Shown here: one piece after another, positions 1 through 5,173 of the stretch
Numbering within the stretch: position 1 is the stretch's first letter
Layout of the letters: each line of letters opens with the position of its first letter
From: Nitrososphaerota archaeon
GTDB taxonomy: Archaea; Thermoproteota; Nitrososphaeria; Nitrososphaerales; UBA183
NCBI GenBank assembly: GCA_029784825.1
Contig: JAFMAU010000100.1
Location: forward strand, 1-5,578
Reading direction: 5' to 3'
DNA: 5,578 nt
Program-made: the position numbers and the translations under genes
Notes under the pieces: generated by a model
Databases searched by the model: none
The model's input: only the letters and a program-made list of their open reading frames with translations
Told to the model about the DNA's origin: nothing

Positions 1-486
1 GACCCCCACCACTGCTCCCCCCTCCTTGATCAGCCCCTCGGCAGTGGTCTCCGTGGACAGCATGGCCCCTGCCTGCACCGCCAGGTTGGCGAACCACCTG
101 TCGAAGGGGCGCCGGAGGACGGAGTAGTCGTGCCCGGTCTCGAACTCCATCTGGAGGATGCCGACCCTGGCCGGGAGGGACGCCTTGGAGATCCTGTAGT
201 ATCTGCTCTCCCCCTTCGTATAGTCCGGGGAGCCGAGCGCGATGACCTCGTGGGAGGTGATGCGCCTCTCCAGCGGGGCGGACGACTCGAAGTCCGGGAC
301 CAGGCTGATGAGGCCCCACTCCCCTGGGAAGTCGCCGTAGATCACGCCCCCGGTCATGCTCCTCTCTCCGGGGACCCTCGCCTTCTCGAGCATGAGCACG
401 TTGACCCCCTTCCGTGCGAGCGCAAGGGATGCCGCTGCCCCAGCCGGCCCGGCCCCTACGACTATGACGTCGTACTCAGCTTGCAG
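1..486 (-). CDS. fixC: FixC-like ETF:quinone oxidoreductase, N-terminal part (cut by left window edge)
   Basis: This is the FAD-binding N-terminal part (162 codons seen) of a FixC/ETF-QO-type flavoprotein, which takes electrons from reduced ETF and passes them to membrane quinone. The first residues form the dinucleotide fold: strand YDVIVVG, then GAGPAG at 11-16 (GxGxxG), with an acidic ribose-binding Glu near 34 (MLEKA). Family-typical stretches follow: MTGGVIYGDFPGEW (44-57), SSAPLERRITSHE (68-80) and YSVLRRPFDRWFANLA (121-136). The reading frame has no ATG, GTG or TTG before the FAD motif. An in-frame TAG lies at 499-501, and the only plausible initiator is CTG at 484-486, 8 nt after a GGAGG. 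The gene overlaps the 3' end of etfA by 11 bp, so the two are probably translationally coupled. The archaeal geranylgeranyl reductase family shares the fold, but the TGG and APLER motifs and the ETF neighbours favour FixC. The quinone- and cluster-binding C-terminus is not visible. Confidence 0.9.
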   Translation of the reverse strand, partial: MQAEYDVIVVGAGPAGAAASLALARKGVNVLMLEKARVPGERSMTGGVIYGDFPGEWGLISLVPDFESSAPLERRITSHEVIALGSPDYTKGESRYYRISKASLPARVGILQMEFETGHDYSVLRRPFDRWFANLAVQAGAMLSTETTAEGLIKEGGAVVGV

Positions 487-1561
487 CCTCGTCTCCTCCT
501 ATAGCCCTGGTCAGCTTCGGGAGCTCCTCGTAGAGGTCCCCCACTATCGGGTAGTGCGCGATCTTGAATATCGGGGCCTGCGGGTCCGAGTTTATCGCGA
601 CGATCCTCGCCGAGTTCTGCATCCCGACCCTGTGCTGCAGAGCCCCGCTGATCCCCACCGCGATGTAGACCTTCGGCTTCACGGTGGTCCCCGTCTGCCC
701 CACCTGGTTGGACTTGCCGATGAGCCCGTCGAGCTCCTTCACCTCGGCGTAGATCAGCGCCCTGGTCGCCCCTATCTCGGTCTTCAGATGGTACCTGCCT
801 TCGAAGACCTTCTTGAGCTCCTCGGCGTGCCTGTAAGCCTCCCTGGGGTCCCTGGGGGAGCCGCTGGCGTCCCTGAGTATCCCCAGCCCCAGGCTGATCA
901 CCACGTCGGCGCCGGCCAGGTCCGGGACCGGGGGAGGGAGCTCCACCACCTCGGTCACCCTGGCAGGGTAGTCCCTGGAAGCGAACGGCACGTTCTCCAC
1001 CTTCCCCTTGCGCTTCGGGTCCGGGGCCAGGGGGGCGAAGTTCCCGGGCCTCACCGTTGCCATCTGCGGCCTGTGGCGCGGGGTGTAGATCCTCGCAAGC
1101 CTCGTCCCGAAGTCGGGCCTCACCTGGATCAACAGGTCCTTGAACTGCCCGAGGGCCGGGTTGTTGTAGTCCTCCACTGCGAGCTGCACGTTGTCCGTGG
1201 CGAGCCCGGTGGGGACCCTGAAAGCCACACGGGCTGCGATGTCCTTCCCGACCTCGTTGGCTGTGAAGAGGAAGACGTAGGGCCTCCGCTCCTTCACGAG
1301 CGAATATATGGCGTCGGCGTATGCCAGGTTGAAGTACGGTTCGAGGGCGGGCGAGTCGACGAGTATCACCATGTCCGCCCCGTACTGGACCGCCTTCCTG
1401 GCAAGGGGCTCGACGCCGCTCCCGAGGAGCACCCCCACGTTCTGCTGCCTGAGCTTGTCGGCGACCCCGCGGCCAGCCGCAAGCAGCTCCAGCGAGTCGC
1501 GCGTGAGGTCCCCCTTGCTGTGCTGGAGGTAGACCCAGACCCCGGAGGGCTCGTCGGTCAT
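476..1561 (-). CDS. etfA: Electron transfer flavoprotein alpha subunit (EtfA/FixB)
   Basis: This is the alpha subunit of the ETF heterodimer, a soluble carrier that accepts electrons from flavin dehydrogenases and hands them to an ETF:quinone oxidoreductase. It has 361 residues, slightly longer than the usual 310-340. The N-terminal domain (about 1-205) has the FixB alpha/beta layout. The C-terminal FAD domain is unmistakable: GATRAL (264-269) holds the Arg that stacks on the flavin, VGQTGTTVKPK (287-297) follows, then YIAVGISGALQHRVGM (299-314) with His310, then VAINSDPQAPIF (321-332) and IVGDLYEELP (339-348). The usual SGGRG before this domain is SLGLG (223-227). There is no N-terminal ferredoxin domain. 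The ATG overlaps the etfB stop as ATGA (4 bp), with GGAG 8 nt upstream, so translation is coupled to etfB. The 3' end overlaps fixC. The set etfB-etfA-fixC matches the Fix/ETF-quinone gene order. Confidence 0.96.
   Translation of the reverse strand: MTDEPSGVWVYLQHSKGDLTRDSLELLAAGRGVADKLRQQNVGVLLGSGVEPLARKAVQYGADMVILVDSPALEPYFNLAYADAIYSLVKERRPYVFLFTANEVGKDIAARVAFRVPTGLATDNVQLAVEDYNNPALGQFKDLLIQVRPDFGTRLARIYTPRHRPQMATVRPGNFAPLAPDPKRKGKVENVPFASRDYPARVTEVVELPPPVPDLAGADVVISLGLGILRDASGSPRDPREAYRHAEELKKVFEGRYHLKTEIGATRALIYAEVKELDGLIGKSNQVGQTGTTVKPKVYIAVGISGALQHRVGMQNSARIVAINSDPQAPIFKIAHYPIVGDLYEELPKLTRAIGGDEAAS
495..499 (-). promoter_or_regulatory. Shine-Dalgarno GGAGG for fixC, supporting a CTG start
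   Basis: The minus strand reads TAGGAGGAGACGAGGCTG. GGAGG, complementary to the archaeal 16S 3' end, ends 8 nt before the CTG at 484-486. This is normal spacing for that codon. The site lies inside the last codons of etfA and decides the start of fixC, because no standard start codon is available in this frame. Confidence 0.65.
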
Positions 1562-2736
1562 GCGAGCATCTCCGCCGCGAGCATGCGGTAGTCGAAGACA
1601 GCGACCTTGCCGGCCGCCTTCAGCTCCCCTACGAGCGCCTCGGGGAGCGAGGTCGCGAGGTCTCCAAGGGCGAACGGGCCGTACTTCTTCCCCTGAAATT
1701 CGACAGGGTCAGAAGGCTTGACGAACACGAGCGAGGACCCCACCGCCTTCTGGACCGGGGGCCGGCCCACGTCGATCCCGGTCCCGACTATCGTCGGGGA
1801 GCCGGCCAGGCCGAGCCTCTTGGGGTCTGCGCCGAGGTCGTCCGCTGTCCACTTGAAGGCCTGGAAGACCTTCCCCCTGTACATGTTGGCGCGGACCTGG
1901 ATCTGGTTCGACGCAGGGGCGGTCCGCGGCCTGTACTCCGGGGACACAGTGAGCAGGGCCGGGAGCCCCATCTCCAGCGTCTGTGAAAGATACCCTATCA
2001 TCCGCTTCGCCGAGATCGCAGAGCCGTCAGAGTCAGCCTCGAAGTCCTCCACGTAGGTGGCGTGCGGTATCACCTTCTGCATCAGTTCGGAGACCCCTTC
2101 GGCGACCTGGGGGCCCACGCTCCCGGTCTCGCCGTCAGTGGTCTTGATCCCTGCCACGACGACGAACCTGGAGACCTTCTCCTTCTCCGCCTCGAGCTCC
2201 TTCAGGGCTGTCTCCGCCGTGACCCGGCCGTCGATGAACCTCTGGACGATGCTCTCCTTGACCGACGGGAGGTCGCTGTAGACTGCGTTGGGGAGGAGGT
2301 TCGCCCTGTAGAGCTCGGCCGCCTTCGCCTTCACAGCCTCCGAATATCCTGACTTCCTGACGGCCTCTGCCACCTCTTCGATGGGCTTCACGTGCTTCTC
2401 GACCACCTTCTTCACCCCCAGGGCCACCGCGTAGGACGTGGCGAGGGTGTCCGACCCGGCCATCTTCCTGTCGCTGAGGACGTACTCCTCGTCCACCCCG
2501 AGGACCTCGGAGTCGAAGAGGGGCTTCATCAGCGGGACGAGCTTCCCGTCGGGGCCCATGCTCAGGGCGACCGCCTTCCCCCCGACCCTCCGCTTCAGAT
2601 AGTCGGCCGCCTCCACGGCCTTCGCGTCGTGCGGGTTCAGCACGAGGTCCATGGCCTCCCGGTTCAGGACCCCCCCAACCTGCACAGCCTGGGTGGTACG
2701 CGCAGGGACCCCCTTCAGCAGGGCGATTACTAGCAA
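1558..2736 (-). CDS. etfB: Electron transfer flavoprotein beta subunit (EtfB/FixA) with an internal insert
   Basis: This is the partner of the adjacent ETF alpha. Beta subunits bind AMP in ordinary ETFs or a second, NADH-reducible FAD in bifurcating ones. Family landmarks appear in order: the start strand IALLKGVPARTTQ (4-16), LNPHDAKAVEAA (33-44), ALSMGP (57-62), AGSDTLATSYAVAL (93-106), the nucleotide loop VAGIKTTDGETGSVGPQVAEG (194-214), LPALLTVSPEYRPR (258-271), ANMYRGKVFQAFKW (283-296) and GSPTIV (312-317). At 392 residues it is well above the usual 250-280. Most of the excess is a charged helical stretch at about 111-188, between AVALGVKK and FVVVAGIK, plus extra length after about 340. 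The TTG start at 2734-2736 puts M-x9-P in register with the usual start of the family; no ATG or GTG fits. The gene follows mdh after 46 bp without a convincing promoter, so it is probably on the mdh transcript. Confidence 0.93.
   Translation of the reverse strand: MLVIALLKGVPARTTQAVQVGGVLNREAMDLVLNPHDAKAVEAADYLKRRVGGKAVALSMGPDGKLVPLMKPLFDSEVLGVDEEYVLSDRKMAGSDTLATSYAVALGVKKVVEKHVKPIEEVAEAVRKSGYSEAVKAKAAELYRANLLPNAVYSDLPSVKESIVQRFIDGRVTAETALKELEAEKEKVSRFVVVAGIKTTDGETGSVGPQVAEGVSELMQKVIPHATYVEDFEADSDGSAISAKRMIGYLSQTLEMGLPALLTVSPEYRPRTAPASNQIQVRANMYRGKVFQAFKWTADDLGADPKRLGLAGSPTIVGTGIDVGRPPVQKAVGSSLVFVKPSDPVEFQGKKYGPFALGDLATSLPEALVGELKAAGKVAVFDYRMLAAEMLA
1570..1573 (-). promoter_or_regulatory. 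Shine-Dalgarno GGAG for etfA
   Basis: GGAG(AT) on the minus strand ends 8 nt before the etfA ATG (1559-1561), inside the last codons of etfB. It supports the ATGA-overlap start and reinitiation within one transcript. Confidence 0.6.
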
Positions 2737-2747
2737 AACTGAGATGA

Positions 2748-2752
2748 CCGCC
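2748..2752 (-). promoter_or_regulatory. Weak Shine-Dalgarno-like GGCGG(TCAT) before etfB
   Basis: The minus strand has GGCGGTCAT, matching 7 of 9 positions of GGAGGTGAT, with GGCGG ending 11 nt before the TTG start. The site is marginal but is the only ribosome-binding candidate in the 46-bp mdh-etfB gap. I see no TATA box at the expected distance, which favours read-through from mdh. Confidence 0.3.
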
Positions 2753-2782
2753 GCCGGCGACAGTTCTTTAGTTTTCCTGATT

Positions 2783-3694
2783 CTACAAGGTCAGCGTAGT
2801 GATCGCTTCTCGGAGGGTGTCCGCGCCTTTGTTGAACCAGTCTCGTTCCCTGTCGGACAGCTTCAGCTCGTAGACCTTCTCCACCCCGCCCCTGCCCAGC
2901 CTCAGCGGGACCCCTATGCAGATGCCGCTGACACCGTACTCTCCCTCGAGGTAAGTGGATGCTGGGACCACCTCCTTCGTGTCGTCGACTATGGCCTTCG
3001 CCATGCGGGCGACGACCCTCCCGGGGGCGAACACGGTCGCTCCCTTCTTTGAGATGACGTCGGCAGCGACCTTCCTCGTGTCGTCGATGGCCTGCTGCAC
3101 CTCCGCCTCCGTCAGGAGGTCGGTAAGGGGGACGCCGCTCACGAAGGTGTGGCTGGCGATTGGTATCATGTTCTCGCCGTGCTCCCCGAGCACGAGGGAA
3201 TCTATCGAGGTCCGAGAGACGCCGAGCTTCTTCGCGAGGACGTACTTGAACCTGGAGTTGTCAAGCAGACCTCCTTGTCCGACCACCCTGCTCTTCGGGA
3301 ACCCCGAGGCCTTGAGCGCAACGTAGGTCAGGACGTCCATGGGGTTCGTCATCATGAGCAGCACTGCGTCTGGCGCGGCCTTCGCCACCTCCCTGGTCAC
3401 CGGCCCCACGATACCGGCGTTCTTGGCGAGCAGGTCCATCCTGGTCATCCCAGGCTTCCTCCCCATCCCCGCTGCGATGACGACCAGGCCAGCGCCACGG
3501 AGCGTGGAGTAGTCCATGGAGCCGGTCACTTCGACGTCGACCCCCAGGTCAGAGAGCTTGTGGCTGATGTCGAGGGCCTCCCCCTCGGCAAGCCCGGGGA
3601 CGATGTCGACCATGGCCACGTCGTCGAGCCCCATCGACGCGATCTCGAGCGCCGACTGGGCGCCTATCTTGCCTGCTCCGGCTATACCGATCAT
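2783..3694 (-). CDS. mdh: NAD-dependent malate dehydrogenase, LDH-like family
   Basis: This soluble 303-residue enzyme of the lactate/malate dehydrogenase superfamily is predicted to interconvert malate and oxaloacetate. GAGKIG (6-11) is the NAD-binding GxGxxG, and Asp30 at the end of strand 2 (MVDI) favours NAD over NADP. The substrate loop reads GRKPGMTR (78-85): Arg79 is at the position that is Gln in lactate dehydrogenases and Arg in malate dehydrogenases, and Arg85 is the mobile-loop Arg. Asn117 (TNPMD), Asp145 and Arg148 (LLDNSRF), and the catalytic His172 (LGEHGE) are all present. After the His it has EN, where DS is common. The ATG at 3692-3694 lies exactly 27 nt after the fourth base of a TATA box, so the mRNA is probably leaderless. 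etfB follows after 46 bp. The malate call rests on Arg79; activity on another 2-keto acid cannot be excluded. Confidence 0.92.
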   Translation of the reverse strand: MIGIAGAGKIGAQSALEIASMGLDDVAMVDIVPGLAEGEALDISHKLSDLGVDVEVTGSMDYSTLRGAGLVVIAAGMGRKPGMTRMDLLAKNAGIVGPVTREVAKAAPDAVLLMMTNPMDVLTYVALKASGFPKSRVVGQGGLLDNSRFKYVLAKKLGVSRTSIDSLVLGEHGENMIPIASHTFVSGVPLTDLLTEAEVQQAIDDTRKVAADVISKKGATVFAPGRVVARMAKAIVDDTKEVVPASTYLEGEYGVSGICIGVPLRLGRGGVEKVYELKLSDRERDWFNKGADTLREAITTLTL

Positions 3695-3716
3695 CGCCGA
3701 TGGCCGAGCGGCTGAC

Positions 3717-3724
3717 CGTATAAA
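3717..3724 (-). promoter_or_regulatory. TATA-box promoter of mdh-etfB-etfA-fixC
   Basis: TTTATACG on the minus strand is preceded by a purine-rich GGGAAGGCG that could serve as a TFB-responsive element. The box's first A (3721) is 27 nt from the A of the mdh ATG, which predicts transcription starting at the start codon. It lies in the 58-bp gap after the winged-helix gene. No terminator-like T tract is seen in that gap. Confidence 0.7.
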
Positions 3725-3752
3725 CGCCTTCCCGAACCTGGGTGGGTCGCGC

Positions 3753-4040
3753 CTACAGGCGGAGCCCGAAGGACTGGGCGAAGCCCTCGAAGGAAGAGTA
3801 GGCTGCCAGGAACTGGATCCCCTTGTCGGATATCATGTACTTCGATATCTTCTCCCCGGAGAGCTGCAGGAGCAGGCCTGACCCGACGAGCTCGGACAGG
3901 AGCTTGGTCATCCTCGTGTATGACATGTTCCCCTTCCTGAGGAGCGCCGTGACCCCCACCCCGCTCCCTTCCGTGTTGAGGTCCCTGGCGGTGCTGAGGA
4001 CGTCCGCGATTATCCTGACCTGGGTCCTATATTGCGCCAT
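3753..4040 (-). CDS. Winged-helix DNA-binding protein, archaeal HTH_45-like
   Basis: This 95-residue single-domain protein is probably a transcription regulator. The start YRTQVRIIADVLSTARD (4-20), then VTALLRKGNMSYTRMTKLLSELVGSGLL (30-57) and YMISDKGIQFLAAYSSF (68-84), follow the archaeal family: helix 1, a helix-turn-helix in which NMSYTRMTKLL is the recognition helix, the wing around SGEKISKYMISDKG, and a C-terminal helix. I see no ligand domain. Its ATG lies inside the membrane-protein gene (14-bp overlap), with GGAGGAGTGA upstream, so the two are made from one mRNA and translation is coupled. That pairing suggests the membrane protein senses or tethers and this protein binds DNA. The next gene downstream is mdh, so local control of mdh-etf is possible but unproven. 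Confidence 0.85.
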   Translation of the reverse strand: MAQYRTQVRIIADVLSTARDLNTEGSGVGVTALLRKGNMSYTRMTKLLSELVGSGLLLQLSGEKISKYMISDKGIQFLAAYSSFEGFAQSFGLRL

Positions 4041-4662
4041 CTAGTTTCACTCCTCCCCCTGACCTGAACGTCAATACGGGGACGAACATCATCAGCAAAC
4101 CCATCTCCTGGAGTATAATCTGCAATAGTGTAAGAACTCCAACGTATTGGTACAAAAGTGATAACCATTGGAAGAAGGTCCCGGCCCCGATCAGGGACAG
4201 CCCCAGGGCTATCAGGAGCGTGTCCGGCTTCCTCGTCCTGGCGTACGAGTACACGGTCTCCACGACCCCGTACATCACGAAGTAGAACGCGAAGAAGCTG
4301 AGCACGTCCTGCAGCTGGGTCCAGGAGAGGGTTATCACAGGGAAGACCAGCAGAGCTGCCCCCATCCTCTTGGAGAGCATCACGTCCACCGCGTGCGAGA
4401 AGGCCAGGAAGAAGTACCCGGTGGTCTCGAGCAGGAGCCCCCCGACCACGACGTCGGTGGCGGTCAGCGAGATCGATGGGAGGAACTGCCCCAGGCCCAC
4501 GATCGCCTCCACCAGGAACCCGAATCCGAGGAACACGAACGCGGTCGCCAGCCTCAGCAGTGACGAGCTCTCTGTCTGCTTGACCCCCCTGAACGCGACG
4601 AACGCGATCGAAAACGACACGAAGACCCCTATGAACTGGAGCAGGTCGCCTATGAGAGCCAT
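4027..4662 (-). CDS. Multi-pass membrane protein of unknown function (about 7 TM)
   Basis: I do not recognise a family with a known function. The 211 residues are almost entirely hydrophobic helices, at about 7-25, 36-57, 68-91, 100-115, 118-139, 148-170 and 174-198, with short loops such as FRGVKQTESS and SYARTRKPD. The C-terminal tail FRSGGGVKLDGAI is polar. No catalytic or metal motif stands out. The start is uncertain: ATG at 4660-4662 would have a leader of about 20 nt with a weak AAGGCGA, while TTG at 4678-4680 (217 residues) would leave a leader of only about 2 nt if transcription starts 27 nt after the TATA box. The stop lies inside the winged-helix gene, so the pair is one unit and a membrane sensor role is a reasonable guess. 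Codons for Gln165-Gln185 are unusually AT-rich compared with the rest of the gene. Confidence 0.85.
   Translation of the reverse strand: MALIGDLLQFIGVFVSFSIAFVAFRGVKQTESSSLLRLATAFVFLGFGFLVEAIVGLGQFLPSISLTATDVVVGGLLLETTGYFFLAFSHAVDVMLSKRMGAALLVFPVITLSWTQLQDVLSFFAFYFVMYGVVETVYSYARTRKPDTLLIALGLSLIGAGTFFQWLSLLYQYVGVLTLLQIILQEMGLLMMFVPVLTFRSGGGVKLDGAI
4052..4056 (-). promoter_or_regulatory. Shine-Dalgarno GGAGG for the winged-helix gene
   Basis: GGAGGAGTGA on the minus strand, with GGAGG ending 11 nt before the ATG at 4038-4040. It lies within the 3' end of the membrane-protein gene and supports the overlapping start. Confidence 0.55.
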
Positions 4663-4683
4663 GTCGCCTTGCAGGGCCAACTA

Positions 4684-4704
4684 CGAGCGTGAGACGACCG
4701 CTCG
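4684..4704 (-). repeat. Inverted repeat CGAGCG-9-CGCTCG between TATA box and start (candidate operator)
   Basis: The plus strand has CGAGCG at 4684-4689 and CGCTCG at 4699-4704, perfect 6-bp arms with a 9-nt spacer. It fills the space between the TATA box (4705-4712) and the predicted transcription start near 4682. A protein bound there would block initiation. Arm spacing of about 15 bp centre to centre would suit a small dimeric winged-helix protein, and the gene pair downstream encodes one. The repeat is seen; its function is inferred. Confidence 0.4.
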
Positions 4705-4712
4705 GATATAAA
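4705..4712 (-). promoter_or_regulatory. TATA-box promoter of the membrane-protein/winged-helix unit
   Basis: CTTTTATATCC on the minus strand, in the 73-bp gap after the orphan Cys/His gene. By the 27-nt rule seen at the two neighbouring promoters, transcription would start near 4682. The T run just before it (4710-4713) could also help end the upstream transcript. Confidence 0.65.
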
Positions 4713-4735
4713 AGCGTGATGTAGTCGAAATCAGC

Positions 4736-5173
4736 CTAGTCCTGCACTTCCACCATGAACGACGACCCGTCCTTCTCGAGCCTGCTCTCTGTCAGCACCG
4801 ACCTCTTGTGCCTCCTCCTGATGGCCCCCAGGGCGAGCTGCGACATCGGGCAGAACGTCGCGCCGCTCCCCATCTCCGGGTGGATCGTCGCCGCGTGGGG
4901 GCAGCGGAGCCTGTACTCCACCTTGTCCCCCCGCTTGGTCGCCGTCAGGGAGTATCCGTAGGTCTTGAGCATCGAGTCCAGCCCTTTGTCGACCGCGTCG
5001 ATGTCGGTGTACGGCAGGTCTGGGAGGGGGTCGTATTCGGACGCCATGGCGAAGAACATCAGGGCGACAGATTCGCCAAGGGCCTCCTTCATCTTTTCGT
5101 AGCTCTGGTTGAGCATCTTATGGACTGAGATAAGATACTCGACGGGAACCTCGACGCTCTCCTTCTGCTGCAT
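4736..5173 (-). CDS. Small protein with a CPH-x4-H-x9-CPM cluster, function unknown
   Basis: This is a 145-residue soluble protein that I cannot place in a named family. An N-terminal helical part (about 10-45, EYLISVHKMLNQSYEKMKEAL then a hydrophobic helix VALMFFAMA) is followed by an acidic linker and a second helix with a strand (58-80). A strand-rich end follows, in which Cys91, His93, His98 and Cys108 (CPH..., FCPM) could bind a metal ion. A basic helix IRRRHKR (118-124) and a final strand FMVEV close it. The layout loosely recalls V4R-type ligand-binding domains, which end in Cys-containing strands, but that is only a resemblance. The TATA box lies 27 nt from the ATG at 5171-5173, so I start here. 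The upstream ATG at 5192-5194, which would add 7 residues, falls before the predicted transcription start. It appears to be a single-gene unit. Confidence 0.8.
   Translation of the reverse strand: MQQKESVEVPVEYLISVHKMLNQSYEKMKEALGESVALMFFAMASEYDPLPDLPYTDIDAVDKGLDSMLKTYGYSLTATKRGDKVEYRLRCPHAATIHPEMGSGATFCPMSQLALGAIRRRHKRSVLTESRLEKDGSSFMVEVQD

Noticed and set aside
356..1591. A 411-codon open frame on the plus strand opposite etfA and fixC
   Set aside because: It is antisense to a clear ETF alpha gene, its product is rich in Arg, Pro, Gly, His and Val without any domain, and such frames arise from GC-ending codons on the other strand.
2057..2733. Several plus-strand open frames opposite etfB
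   Set aside because: The minus-strand frame has the conserved ETF beta motifs throughout; the plus-strand frames lack family features.
2737..2782. A separate promoter for etfB (AAACTAAAG on the minus strand)
   Set aside because: It does not match the TTTATA-type boxes in this window and is not 27 nt from a usable start; read-through from mdh is simpler.
2783..3694. Lactate dehydrogenase, as the partner of a bifurcating LDH-EtfAB complex
   Set aside because: The known lactate dehydrogenase that works with EtfAB is a flavoprotein of a different fold. This protein is the NAD type and has Arg79 in the specificity loop, which points to malate.
3149..3715. A 188-codon plus-strand open frame opposite mdh
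   Set aside because: It is a mirror frame of the malate dehydrogenase gene, has low-complexity Arg/His/Gly/Pro composition, and has no promoter or recognisable domain.
4168..4563. Plus-strand 131-codon frame rich in Glu, Pro, Gly and Gln opposite the membrane protein
   Set aside because: The composition is typical of the antisense of hydrophobic helices in GC-rich DNA; the minus strand has consistent transmembrane periodicity and a promoter.
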